A DNA stretch of 64,000 nucleotides from Myxococcales bacterium (GTDB lineage Bacteria > Myxococcota_A > Polyangia > Polyangiales > Polyangiaceae), in NCBI GenBank assembly GCA_903642325.1, contig CAHJWM010000011.1, positions 56,698 through 120,697 on the forward strand, read 5' to 3'. The notes under the pieces were generated by a model, which saw nothing but the letters and a program-made list of their open reading frames with translations, searched no databases and was not told the origin of the DNA. Positions 1 to 8,466 of this stretch are shown in pieces; the stretch's first letter is position 1; every line of letters starts with the position of its first letter. Position numbers and translations under genes: made by a program.

Positions 1-1
1 C

Positions 2-2302
2 TTGCCGGCGAGCAGCGCCGCGCGCTTGGCTGGTCGAGCGTTGGACGACTCCGATCTCGACGTACGGCTGGCCGCCCTCGACGCGAGCCTGGGAGCGAGC
101 CTGCCAGGCCTCGGGGATCGACTGGTGCCTTGGTTGACCGACGGCGAGCGCCGGCTACGGCTGGCCGCGGCCGAGGCCCTGACCGAGAGCCCGAGTCCCC
201 GCGCGGTGTCGTCACTCGGCCGCGCTCTGGGCGACGCCGATCCAGGGGTGCGTAGCGCGGCCGCGCAGGCCTTGGGTCGGTCCGGCGCCCCCGAGGCCGC
301 GCTGGCTCTGCTTGGCCACCTCGACGACTCCGTGCCGGAGGTCAGAAGGGACGTGGCGCTCGCGCTTGGGGAGCTTGGCGACTTGCGCGCCGTGGTGCCG
401 CTAATCGGGAAGATTCAAGATGCGCGGCCGATAGTGCGTGAAGGGGTGGCTGAGGCGCTGGCGCGACTCGCTGACCCGCGATCTGTAAGCGCGCTCGTGC
501 TTTCGCTCCACGACGCAGACGATGGCGTGCGCATCGCGGCGCTCGGCGCGCTGTCGCGTATCGCCGATCCGAGCACCGTTGCGAGCATCGGCGCCGTTCT
601 TCCGGGTAGCGTCGATGACGTACACTCCGCGGCGTTGGACGCGCTCTCGCATATCCGTAGTCCGGGGGCGACGAAGACTCTGATCGATGAGCTGCGCAGC
701 GACCGCTCCGGTGGCGCGCGCTCGGAGGCCGTGGCTGCGCTCGGGCGTTCGGGCAGCTTCGCATCGCCGGCACTGACGGCTTGCTTGAGCGCAGAATCGG
801 ATGCCGATCGCCTCGGGGACTGCGCGCTCGCGCTCGGTCGAACCCACGATGTAGCCGGCGCGCTTGCGATTCAGGGCGCACTGCGCCGTGGCACGTTGCC
901 GGCCCTGCCCGCGCTTGTGGCGCTGTCCGAGTTACGCGCGCCCGAATCACTACCCGCAGTGCTGGAGTACTTGGCAGATCCGGACGTGCTGGTGCGGCGC
1001 GCGGCGCGTATGGCGACCCGGGTCTTGCTCGACCCTCGCCGTCCTGACGGTAGAGCCGTGGAACCGATTTCTCACGCGCTCTCCTCGGTGTCCGGCGACC
1101 CCGCGGAGCTGAGCGAGCTTTTGGAGCTGCTTGGCCAAACAGGCTCGCCGCGTGCGGCCCTGATTTTGCTCCCATACGCCAGTGCCGGCGACAACGTGGT
1201 TGCACGCACGCGTGCTCTGTCGGCTCTAGGATTCCTGGGCGAGGCGGGCCAAGGTCCGACGTTGCTGAACGCGCTCGACGATAAGGGCTCCGGAAGCGTC
1301 CGGCTCGCCGCCGCGCTCGCGCTCGGCCGCCTTCGCTTGCCTGGCCGGGCGCTGCCTCTGCTAGACCGCCTGCAGCACGGCAACGAGGCAGAGCGGCTGC
1401 TCTTGACGCTGGCGCTGGCGCAGACGATCGCCACGGAGCGCGACCCGAAGGTCGAAGCGCGGCTCGAGCGGCTTCTCCGCGACAGCCAAGGTGGGGAGCG
1501 GGACGCCTTGATCGAATTGTTTGGTCGCATGCCCACCGCGCTGGCCAGTCAACGGCTGAGTCACTTGACGACGGGGCTCATGCGGACTGCAGATCGGGCG
1601 AAATTTGCGGAATCCTTGGCGGCGCAGCCGGCGGAGCGGGGGCGGCTCGCACCGTTACTGCGAGACCCGAACGCCCTCGTGCGCGCGAACGCGGCATGGT
1701 CCTTGGGCGAGGTCGGTCTAGCCGCCGACAACGCCGCGCTGCAGGTTGCGCTCGCCGACTCGGATGTGAAGGTCGCGGGCAACGCGCTGCAAGCATTGGC
1801 GCTCATCGCGGTCCGTACTCACGGCCGGATCGCCGCGCAAGCCTGCGCGCACGCCACCGGCGCGAGACCGCTGCTCCGCGCGCTCGCATATCGAGCTTTG
1901 CGCGTGACCGGCGAGCGTTGCCCGCGGGGTGAGGAAATCACCGCGCTCAGCCGAGACCGTCATGAATTCGTGCGTCAGTCGGCGGCCACCCTGCTACGCG
2001 ACGTGCCCGAGAGCGCGGAAGACGAGCGCGCCTTGCAGCGCGCTCGTGATCGCGATCCGAGTGGCGCGGTGGCCGCCGAATGCGCGGCGCCTCGCCAAGC
2101 TCTTGTCACGAGCCCAGAGCCGACGGTCGTGCTCGTCATTCCCGCCGGTGAGGACGCGCCGCGGCCCGGCCAGCCCTTTGCATTGTTGCGGGCCGACGGC
2201 CTCGTTCGGCTCGGGGTGTCCGACCGCCGTGGCCAATTGTTCGAGGTGGCGGCCCCGCACGGGCCATTGTCGCTGCTCGGGCTGTCTTCCGAGCTCGAAT
2301 GA
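2..2302 (+). CDS. HEAT-repeat protein (5' truncated by window edge)
   Basis: The frame is open from the first bases of the window, so the true N-terminus is probably upstream; the TTG at base 2 is only the first possible start visible. About 766 residues are seen. Most of the protein is a run of roughly 30-residue helical repeats with the HEAT signature (for example DSDLDVRLAALDASLG, DADPGVRSAAAQALGRSG, DADDGVRIAALGALSRIA, DPNALVRANAAWSLGEVG). Such solenoids are protein-binding scaffolds. After about residue 690 the repeats stop and a short Pro/Val-rich, probably beta-stranded tail follows. The next gene starts 13 bases after the stop, so the two are probably co-transcribed. The repeat family is clear; the specific role is unknown. 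Confidence 0.85.
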   Translation: MPASSAARLAGRALDDSDLDVRLAALDASLGASLPGLGDRLVPWLTDGERRLRLAAAEALTESPSPRAVSSLGRALGDADPGVRSAAAQALGRSGAPEAALALLGHLDDSVPEVRRDVALALGELGDLRAVVPLIGKIQDARPIVREGVAEALARLADPRSVSALVLSLHDADDGVRIAALGALSRIADPSTVASIGAVLPGSVDDVHSAALDALSHIRSPGATKTLIDELRSDRSGGARSEAVAALGRSGSFASPALTACLSAESDADRLGDCALALGRTHDVAGALAIQGALRRGTLPALPALVALSELRAPESLPAVLEYLADPDVLVRRAARMATRVLLDPRRPDGRAVEPISHALSSVSGDPAELSELLELLGQTGSPRAALILLPYASAGDNVVARTRALSALGFLGEAGQGPTLLNALDDKGSGSVRLAAALALGRLRLPGRALPLLDRLQHGNEAERLLLTLALAQTIATERDPKVEARLERLLRDSQGGERDALIELFGRMPTALASQRLSHLTTGLMRTADRAKFAESLAAQPAERGRLAPLLRDPNALVRANAAWSLGEVGLAADNAALQVALADSDVKVAGNALQALALIAVRTHGRIAAQACAHATGARPLLRALAYRALRVTGERCPRGEEITALSRDRHEFVRQSAATLLRDVPESAEDERALQRARDRDPSGAVAAECAAPRQALVTSPEPTVVLVIPAGEDAPRPGQPFALLRADGLVRLGVSDRRGQLFEVAAPHGPLSLLGLSSELE

Positions 2303-2315
2303 CGGGATTGCTTGC

Positions 2316-3263
2316 GTGGCCGCCGCGTTGATCGTGATCGAGATAGCCGCGCCGAGCGTCTCGGACGACGCGCTCATGGTGCTCGTTTCCGCGTGCACTC
2401 GCGCCGCGCGTGATGCCGAGTGCGTTTTGGCAAAAAATGCCGGTGAAGCGCAACCCGCCGCGGTCGCCATCGTGTCCCAACAAGCGGAGGACAAGCTGCG
2501 CGTCGAGGTGGGCGTCCGGCAGGGGGATCGCGACTCGTGGCGCACGAAAGATTTTGCATTCCTCGCCGCGGACCAGATCGCCGACCGCTGGCGGGCCGTC
2601 GGGTTTGCCATTGGTACGCTTGCTGAAAACGACGTACCGGCGGCGGACCGCGCGCCGCTCGCCGAAAAACGGAGCTTGCCGCCGATTGCTCCACCGAAGA
2701 GCGTGCTCACTCCGTCGGGCCCGCCCAAACCAACCCCGAAGATACCGTCAAGGCCACAATTGTTCGCGGGCGCGGGGGCGATTTTTGGCCCTGGGCTCGA
2801 CTCGGGGCCCTGGCGGCTCGGCAGCGAGGGGTACGCTGCGCTGGCGCCATGGCATTGGCCCGTGTTTTTCACGCTCGGAGGCAGCGCAGCGACGCGCGTC
2901 AAACACGACCAGCGCGGGGCAGCCGCGCGTTGGTTCGACATCTCGGGCGGGGTCGGCGTTCGGCTTCTGGGCGCGCTTGCCAGCAGCGGCTTAGAGCTGG
3001 GCGCGCAGGCCATTGCCGAGGAGTTCGACGTTAGCGTGAGCGAGCCCGACGGCAGGACGCAGGGCATGGGGCGCTGGATCTTTGGCGTACAGGGGGAGCT
3101 CGGCGGGCGAGTGCGACTCGTGCCCGACCTATTTTTGACGTTGAGCGTGACCGCCGCGGATCTGTCGAGCGCAACGGACGTGCGCGTCGGGGGAGTACCG
3201 GTCGGCAGCGCCGAGAGCGTGCGCTATTTGGGTAGCTTCGGCTTGCGAGCGCGGCTTCGCTAG
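2316..3263 (+). CDS. Uncharacterised probable envelope protein
   Basis: About 315 residues from a GTG start 13 bases after the HEAT gene; the frame is open further upstream but that part is a shadow of the HEAT gene. The N-terminus (AAALIVIEIAAPSVSDDAL) is a short hydrophobic stretch that could be a weak signal peptide. A globular domain of about 110 residues follows, then a Pro-rich linker (residues about 115-150), then a C-terminal half with alternating hydrophobic and Gly/aromatic residues ending in SFGLRARLR, the look of outer-membrane beta strands. I do not recognise the family. An outer-membrane or periplasmic location is inferred from composition. It probably shares an operon with the HEAT protein. 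Confidence 0.65.
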   Translation: MAAALIVIEIAAPSVSDDALMVLVSACTRAARDAECVLAKNAGEAQPAAVAIVSQQAEDKLRVEVGVRQGDRDSWRTKDFAFLAADQIADRWRAVGFAIGTLAENDVPAADRAPLAEKRSLPPIAPPKSVLTPSGPPKPTPKIPSRPQLFAGAGAIFGPGLDSGPWRLGSEGYAALAPWHWPVFFTLGGSAATRVKHDQRGAAARWFDISGGVGVRLLGALASSGLELGAQAIAEEFDVSVSEPDGRTQGMGRWIFGVQGELGGRVRLVPDLFLTLSVTAADLSSATDVRVGGVPVGSAESVRYLGSFGLRARLR

Positions 3264-3270
3264 CGCGGGC

Positions 3271-3978
3271 TCAGCGCTTGCTTTGGCAGCGAAGGCCCAC
3301 GCAAAAGGGGCGTTCGACGCTGCACTGCTTGTCGACGTAGCACTCCACGCATGCACCGAAGAAGCATGCGCCGTCGATGTGCCCATACAGGTTGCGGCAA
3401 TCATCGTTGTTGCTACACGTCACGCAGGCACCGAACGGGTCACACATCGGGCGATTGTGAGCGGCCGCGCAATCTTCGGGCTTCGCGCACGCCTGCTCAC
3501 AGCGCAAGGTGAGGGGATGGCAAATTTGGTTTTCGCCGCAATCTGCGCCGTGCACTCGACATTCGGCGCAGCGACCGTCTTCTTCGTCGCAGAAAGGCGC
3601 GTCGCTCGTGCAGTCTTGCGATTTTTGACAGCGTCTGCAGAACGGCACACTGGCAGGGCAATTGAGACCACCATCGGTGCACTGTTCGCCCGAAAGACAC
3701 GGCTCTTGCACGCCGCCGCCGCCGGTTCCGCCAGGCTGGCTACTTGCCTCGCCGCCCGACCCGCTGCGCCCGGCGCCGGCGTCGAGCTCAACGCCGGCTT
3801 CCGCACCGCCGGCGCTCACGCCGGCCTGACTGGCGGTGTTGGCAGGAGAGCCGGCAGTGCTCAGCAGGTCAAAGGTCTGGCGCTCGCAAGCGGGCCCCGT
3901 CGCAAGGGTGCCGGCCCCCACCCCCAGCACGAGCAGGCGTAGGGCGGCGCACTGAAAAGAGGCGGAGCCGTCGCTCAT
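3271..3978 (-). CDS. Cys-rich secreted protein
   Basis: 235 residues. The N-terminus has a hydrophobic stretch (LRLLVLGVGAGTLATGPAC) consistent with a signal peptide; the Cys there is not in a canonical lipobox (GPAC), so lipidation is uncertain. Residues about 40-90 are a Gly/Ala/Ser-rich spacer. The rest is a tandem Cys-rich region with repeated CxxCxxxxDC-type motifs (CRRCQKSQDC, CAECRVHGADC, CVTCSNNDDC, CVECYVDKQC). Such disulfide-rich ectodomains on low-complexity stalks are common in myxobacterial envelope proteins. It converges on the upstream envelope gene with a 7-base gap and is divergent from the sigma factor gene, sharing an 80-base promoter region with it. Function unknown. Confidence 0.75.
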   Translation of the reverse strand: MSDGSASFQCAALRLLVLGVGAGTLATGPACERQTFDLLSTAGSPANTASQAGVSAGGAEAGVELDAGAGRSGSGGEASSQPGGTGGGGVQEPCLSGEQCTDGGLNCPASVPFCRRCQKSQDCTSDAPFCDEEDGRCAECRVHGADCGENQICHPLTLRCEQACAKPEDCAAAHNRPMCDPFGACVTCSNNDDCRNLYGHIDGACFFGACVECYVDKQCSVERPFCVGLRCQSKR

Positions 3979-4058
3979 CTTACCCCAGCGTACCAGCTTT
4001 TATCGCTGTTTCTAGCACTCCGCCTGCTGATTCGAGGCTTCGGTACTATCTAAACCAG

Positions 4059-4724
4059 GTGACTACCAGCTCCCGAGCCCGGCCCGAGCCGAAACTGCGC
4101 GTCGTCGACGGCTTACGGCCCTCGGTCGAGCGGGGCCAACGAGCGCCTACCGACGAGGAGCTAATCGACGCCGTGCAGCGAGGCGATCAGCAGGTAGCGT
4201 CACTCATCTACGAGCGCTTGGTGGGGGTGGTCGACCACACGTTGTATCGTGTGTTCGGCAGGCGCGAGACGGATCACGACGACTTGGTGCAGGCCGCATT
4301 CGAGCAAATCGTGGTCACGCTGTCGCGCCGGTCCTATGCGCGGGCCTGTAGCTTACGCACTTGGGCCTCGAGCATCGCCAGCCACGTAGGGTTCAATGCG
4401 CTCCGTTCACGGCGTCGCGAGCGACGCGTCCTGGATCGCGACGCGGGCATCGACGCGGAACCGGCCCGGTCCGGAATCGACGTCGAGGGCGAGGCCACCG
4501 CCCGAGCGGAGCTCGAGCGACTCCGAATGGAGCTCTCCGAGATGAAGTCGACCTACGCCGAAGCCGTATTTTTACACGACGTGTTGGGTCATGAGCTGGC
4601 GGAGATCGCACTGATGACGGAAGCCAGCGTTTCGGCTGCGCAGTCGCGCTTGGTGCGTGGTCGTCGCGAGCTGTTTCGCCGTCTGGATCGCGTCACGCCG
4701 CGCGGAAAGTCTGAGCGTCAATGA
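4059..4724 (+). CDS. RNA polymerase sigma factor, ECF-like
   Basis: 221 residues from a GTG start; the frame is open further upstream but that part overlaps the opposite-strand gene. The sequence shows sigma-70 region 2 (DEELIDAVQRGDQQVASLIY ... DHDDLVQAAFEQIVVTL ... LRTWASSIASHVGFNALR) and region 4 (HELAEIALMTEASVSAAQSR). It overlaps the next gene, a FecR-type protein with a transmembrane helix, by the ATGA junction at 4721-4724, so the two are translationally coupled. The pair is read as an envelope-linked signalling module. No autoregulatory promoter could be identified by eye. The sigma assignment is firm; the subgroup is not resolved. Confidence 0.88.
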   Translation: MTTSSRARPEPKLRVVDGLRPSVERGQRAPTDEELIDAVQRGDQQVASLIYERLVGVVDHTLYRVFGRRETDHDDLVQAAFEQIVVTLSRRSYARACSLRTWASSIASHVGFNALRSRRRERRVLDRDAGIDAEPARSGIDVEGEATARAELERLRMELSEMKSTYAEAVFLHDVLGHELAEIALMTEASVSAAQSRLVRGRRELFRRLDRVTPRGKSERQ

Positions 4725-5863
4725 ACAAGCGACGGTTTCCTTCGCAGCCAGACGAAGTGTTGAGGCGCTTGGGCGGTCAGGTGGTACCCGTCGACGAGCC
4801 TGAACGCGTCGAACAGCGTCGCGAACAGGTTGTCGGCGCGCTGTCGCGCGCGATCCGCGAGAGCGCCGAACGCCGTCGGCGAGCGTTGCGAGCTCGGCTG
4901 GGGCTGAGCTTGGCGTTAGCGGCCTCGCTAGCGCTGGGCGTCGGCGCCGCCGTACACGCGCACCGCACAGTCGAGCTCACGCTTTCAAGGACGACGGTGG
5001 CCGATATAAGCGGCGCGGTGGTGGTCACCGAAGCCGGGCAGAGTCGCGTTGTAGCCCATGGATCCGTGCTCTCGTTGCAGGCCGGGGGCGAGATCGAGAC
5101 GGCCCTCGACGCGCGAGCGGAGCTTCGCTCCGAGAAGAGCGTGCTGCGCGTCGCGCCGGCGACCAAGCTCACGGTGCCGGCCGCAACCCGCCTCGAGGAG
5201 CGTTATCGCTTGGCGCTGGGTCGCGTCGACGTTTCGGTAGACAAGGATTCGCGGCTCTCGCGCAGCGTCGTCGTCGAGACCCCGAACGCGGAGGTCGTCG
5301 TTCACGGCACGGTCTTCGCGGTCGGCGTTGCCTCCCGCTCGGACCGAACCGTGACAGACGTCAGCGTCACGCGCGGCTCGGTTTGGGTGATGGCTAACGG
5401 CGTGCAGGTGGCGCTCCTCGGGCCAGGCCAACACTGGACATCAGAGACGCCGGCTGGCAGTGCGCATGGCGTGTCCGATGTGGCATCGGAAGTGAAGGAT
5501 GCGTCCAGCCACGTGGACCGTGTCCCATTGCGCGAGAGGATCCATGTCGCGCGCAGCCGCGATGCCACCGCCGAGGCCAAAGCCAGCGCGCTCGCGGACG
5601 AAAGCCGCATGTTCCAGGATGGAATCGACGCTCGCAATCGCGGCGACGATGCTCGTGCGGTCGAGCTATTCAGTCAATTGCTGGCGCGTTACCCGAGCTA
5701 CGAAGAAGCGGAAGTGCAGCTGTTTCGTGCGCAAAAACGTCTTGGGCGCGCGGCTTCTGCCGCAGCCCAAGCACGCCGCTACCTGGCTCAGCATCCGCAG
5801 GGGTTTGCGCACGACGAGGCCAGGACGTTGGCCCTGAGCTCCCCGTCGGCGCCCTCAGACTGA
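4721..5863 (+). CDS. FecR-domain transmembrane sigma regulator with C-terminal TPR-like region
   Basis: 380 residues. A charged cytoplasmic N-terminus (1-60) is followed by one membrane helix (about 62-82, LGLSLALAASLALGVGAAVHAH). The periplasmic FecR domain comes next, including VVVETPNAEVVVHGTVFAV, which matches the family's hallmark ETP...V.GT.F motif. After a linker, the C-terminus (about 300-360) has a helical TPR-like repeat (FQDGIDARNRGDDARAVELF). FecR proteins hold or activate cognate sigma factors in response to envelope signals; coupling to the sigma gene by a 4-base overlap supports this. No TonB receptor gene is nearby, so an iron-uptake role is not implied. Confidence 0.85.
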   Translation: MNKRRFPSQPDEVLRRLGGQVVPVDEPERVEQRREQVVGALSRAIRESAERRRRALRARLGLSLALAASLALGVGAAVHAHRTVELTLSRTTVADISGAVVVTEAGQSRVVAHGSVLSLQAGGEIETALDARAELRSEKSVLRVAPATKLTVPAATRLEERYRLALGRVDVSVDKDSRLSRSVVVETPNAEVVVHGTVFAVGVASRSDRTVTDVSVTRGSVWVMANGVQVALLGPGQHWTSETPAGSAHGVSDVASEVKDASSHVDRVPLRERIHVARSRDATAEAKASALADESRMFQDGIDARNRGDDARAVELFSQLLARYPSYEEAEVQLFRAQKRLGRAASAAAQARRYLAQHPQGFAHDEARTLALSSPSAPSD

Positions 5864-5986
5864 GCGGCTGGGCGAGCCCGGCAGACGAGTTTTGCGTCGA
5901 GCCTGCCTGGCGACGGGGGCGTTGGTTACTGCCTTCTCGAACGCAGAACTTGGGTCCACGTCTCGCCCGGACTCGGAGGAGGATTG

Positions 5987-6748
5987 ATGAAAGTCATAAA
6001 GTACGGTTTGAGTGTGGCTCTTGTTGCCGGTTTTGGGTTGACCGCCTCTTGCGGCGGCTCGTCGAATGACGACGGAGACACCGCGGGCGAAAGCAGCGGC
6101 GGAAGCGCCACGACCGCCGGCACAACGTCCACCGCGGGCGAGGCCTCCACGCCGGGCGGGTCGGATGCCGGCGGCGTTACCAGTGTCGGAGGCAGTGCCG
6201 CAGGCGGCACCGCCACCGGGGGTACGGATGAGCAGGGCGGCTCGCCCGCTCGAGCTGGTGGTCCGAGCGGCGGCGGCAGGGGCGACGGCACCGCCGGCAG
6301 GACCGGCCGAGGCGGCGCCACCGGCGCCGGGGGCCGGGATGGCAGTGGCACCGGAGGCAGGGATGGCACCGGAGGCAGGGATGGTACCGGAGGCAGGGAT
6401 GGTACCGGAGGCAGGGTCGGTAGGGGAGGCAGAGGAGGGGCCGGCGGTTCTGGCTCAGGACCGACGAACCCCGCTGCATGCCCGACGGCCAGGCCGACAG
6501 TAGGCGAAGATTGCACGCAAGGGCTCGAATGTGCGTACACCGGCATGGGTGCCTGCGTCTGCGGCAACAGCAAGAAGTGGGAGTGCTTCGGACGGGCCAC
6601 GGGCGCCGGCGGCGCCGGCGGCGGCGGCGCCACCACGTGCCCTCCGGCGAAGCCAATGACGGGCGCGGCCTGCACGGCGACCCGCCCCTGCACCTACGGC
6701 GGCAATAGCGGTTGCTTGTGCAATGACAGCAAGTGGCTCTGTAACTAG
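5987..6748 (+). CDS. Gly-rich lipoprotein with short Cys-rich segments
   Basis: 253 residues. ATG 5987 is preferred because GGAGGAGG ends a few bases upstream. The signal peptide ends in LTASCGG, a plausible lipobox with Cys at about residue 23. Residues 25-160 are a low-complexity Gly/Ser/Thr stalk containing an exact tandem GGRDGT repeat. The remainder has two related Cys-containing blocks: VGEDCTQGLECAYTGMGACV with a following KKWEC, and GAACTATRPCTYGGNSGCLC with a following SKWLC. This suggests a duplicated small disulfide domain on an extended stalk, probably surface exposed. It lies 123 bases after the FecR gene in the same direction and may be a target of that sigma factor. Function unknown. 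Confidence 0.8.
   Translation: MKVIKYGLSVALVAGFGLTASCGGSSNDDGDTAGESSGGSATTAGTTSTAGEASTPGGSDAGGVTSVGGSAAGGTATGGTDEQGGSPARAGGPSGGGRGDGTAGRTGRGGATGAGGRDGSGTGGRDGTGGRDGTGGRDGTGGRVGRGGRGGAGGSGSGPTNPAACPTARPTVGEDCTQGLECAYTGMGACVCGNSKKWECFGRATGAGGAGGGGATTCPPAKPMTGAACTATRPCTYGGNSGCLCNDSKWLCN
6353..6424 (+). repeat. 18-bp tandem repeat inside lipoprotein gene
   Basis: Units of GGAGGCAGGGATGGYACC occur at 6353-6370, 6371-6388 and 6389-6406, followed by a degenerate copy at 6407-6424; degenerate copies also precede the array. It is in frame (18 = 6 codons) and encodes GGRDGT repeats. The last two full copies are identical at the DNA level, indicating recent expansion. Confidence 0.9.
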
Positions 6749-6779
6749 CCCATCTGCTGACATACGCTCGAGCTGACCG

Positions 6780-6811
6780 TCCCGCGCAGACCTAGCTTGG
6801 GCTGCGCGGGA
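6780..6811 (+). terminator. Stem-loop after the lipoprotein gene
   Basis: TCCCGCGCAG (6780-6789) is perfectly complementary to CTGCGCGGGA (6802-6811), with a 12-base loop that can close further by CC/GG. It lies between the plus-strand lipoprotein and the convergent minus-strand GYF gene and may end both transcripts. No T-run follows, so this is not a classical intrinsic terminator. Confidence 0.45.
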
Positions 6812-6864
6812 TACGGAGCGCGCTTTCGGCGCCAGCCCCGACCGCCCTTTGCTAGGCGCTCAAC

Positions 6865-8193
6865 TCACTTCGTGCTGCACACGATAGCGCACGTCAGATC
6901 CCCCGGCGCGCAGCCGCAGGAACCGCGCTTGACTGCAGGCTTCGCCGCGGGTGCGGCCGTAGGGGCATCGCCGCTGCCCGCGGGCGGCTTCTTCGCCACG
7001 TAGCTGGCTCCGCCTCCGACCTTGTGCTGCACGACGGGCGCTGCGACCTTTGCGCTCGGCGCGGGCTCTTCCGCGACACCAGTCGCTGGCGGCGTGGCGG
7101 TGATCACCGCCGCTGGCGTAGGCGGAGCAGCCGGTACTGGGGCCGGCGCCAGCGCAACCGGCGGTGGCGGCGGAGCGGGCTTCAGGATGATCGCGGCGCC
7201 CACGATGGCGGCCGCCAGAACCACGCCAACGCCGATGTACAGGCCCGTCTTGCTCTTGCCGCCGGCGGTTGTTGGCCCCGGCTGGGCGGAGGCGGCGAAG
7301 CCGCCACCGAGCGGCGAGGCCACGCCCAACGGCGAGGCAATCCCGAGCGGTGAAGCCCCGACGAGCGGCGAAGAAAGGGCCAGCGCCGCTTCGTTCTTAG
7401 TGGCGGCTGCGGTTAGCGCTTTCAAGTCGATCAGCCCCGAGTCGTCGCGCGACGTGCCACTGATGGGGCGAGAAGACGGGCGCTGAGCCGCCATGGGGCT
7501 CGAGGCGGAGGTGAGCGCGCTGAGAGAAAACAGCACGGACGATTCGTTGCGTGCGCCCGTGCTCGACCCAGCGCCGGGCGGCGGCGCTGCCTGTCCGCCA
7601 CCGTGCTCGGGCGCGCTCGTCATGACCTCGTCCTCACTTCCGGCTTGGTCGATGCCGCCAAACAAGTCCGCTGCGGCGCGGGCCGGTCGCGCCGCCGCAC
7701 GGGATGCCGCGGCAGCGGGTGCCGCCCACGGCGACGGCGTGGCAGTGGCCGATTGCTTTGGCGCGGACCTGAGCGCGGCGGGAGCAGGGGCGGGCGCAGA
7801 TAGGGCGTTCGTTGCGGAATGCAGCGCGTCCACGACCTCGTCCACCTCGCCGAGCGCTTTCCAATCTGCGAAGCCGTCCGCCCACAGGTAGGTCTCGACG
7901 TTGACCTGACCGCTGTTGTACGCGGCGACGATCTCGCCCACGGTCATGTTCCGCTGGTCTCCCTCGCCAAAGTCCACCGAGTAGGATGGACTGTTGGCAT
8001 CCTGCTCGACGGCGCTGCCCGTGCTTACGTCCGGCGCTTCACCGGCCGCAGCGTACACGTTGGCGGGCGAAACCTTGCCATCGATAACAATCGTCGCCCC
8101 GCACTTGCGACACCGGATCTTGGCCAGACGGTCGTTTACTTTCTCGTCTGCAATCGAATACTTAGCTTGGCAAGCAGGACAGGAAATCTTCAC
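6865..8193 (-). CDS. Zinc-ribbon / GYF-2 domain membrane protein
   Basis: 442 residues. The N-terminus is a zinc ribbon of the MJ0042 type (CPAC at 5-8, CRKC at 28-31, then GATIVIDG). A GYF-2 domain follows (about 70-115; TVGEIVAAYNSGQVNVETYL, WADGFADWKAL), which normally binds Pro-rich peptides. A long Ala/Pro/Ser-rich linker leads to one membrane helix (about 315-335, LYIGVGVVLAAAIVGAAIIL). The tail is Pro/Ala-rich and ends in a small Cys cluster (CGCAPGDLTCAIVC). This ribbon-GYF-helix layout is common in myxobacteria with unknown function. It lies 273 bases downstream of the Hsp70/J operon on the same strand; its GYF domain could bind the Pro-rich insertion of that Hsp70, which is inference only. 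Confidence 0.82.
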   Translation of the reverse strand: MKISCPACQAKYSIADEKVNDRLAKIRCRKCGATIVIDGKVSPANVYAAAGEAPDVSTGSAVEQDANSPSYSVDFGEGDQRNMTVGEIVAAYNSGQVNVETYLWADGFADWKALGEVDEVVDALHSATNALSAPAPAPAALRSAPKQSATATPSPWAAPAAAASRAAARPARAAADLFGGIDQAGSEDEVMTSAPEHGGGQAAPPPGAGSSTGARNESSVLFSLSALTSASSPMAAQRPSSRPISGTSRDDSGLIDLKALTAAATKNEAALALSSPLVGASPLGIASPLGVASPLGGGFAASAQPGPTTAGGKSKTGLYIGVGVVLAAAIVGAAIILKPAPPPPPVALAPAPVPAAPPTPAAVITATPPATGVAEEPAPSAKVAAPVVQHKVGGGASYVAKKPPAGSGDAPTAAPAAKPAVKRGSCGCAPGDLTCAIVCSTK

Positions 8194-8466
8194 AATCGGC
8201 CTCGCGGATACGCACTTCTGACGTGGGGGATATGGATGCGGGAAGGCGGAAAGCCTTCGGGTCCCAGAGCGCTAGCCCATTCAATGGCTGCGCTTCCGTT
8301 TTCAATTTCCGCCTCGGCCAAGCCGAGCGGACCTTCTTTTATCATTACTGGCGGAGATCGCTAGACCCCAGGTCACGTTCGCGGTTGGACCCGACTTCGG
8401 CGGGTCGCCTTTGGTGCGTAAATTCCGCGGACTCCAGCCCGAGTCCTCGATTCATCGGTTGGCGTG

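Noticed and set aside
1994..3067. Minus-strand open frame of about 357 codons opposite the first two genes
   Set aside because: Spans the junction of two plus-strand genes and has no recognisable start context or domain.
4011..4020. TAGCACTC, half of a CIRCE heat-shock operator
   Set aside because: No matching GAGTGCTA half at the required spacing, and the adjacent genes are not heat-shock genes.
8309..8340. Hairpin CTCGGC-CAA-GCCGAG followed by a T-rich run on the plus strand between the J and GYF genes
   Set aside because: Looks like a plus-strand terminator, but no plus-strand gene precedes it; on the minus strand the T-run is on the wrong side.
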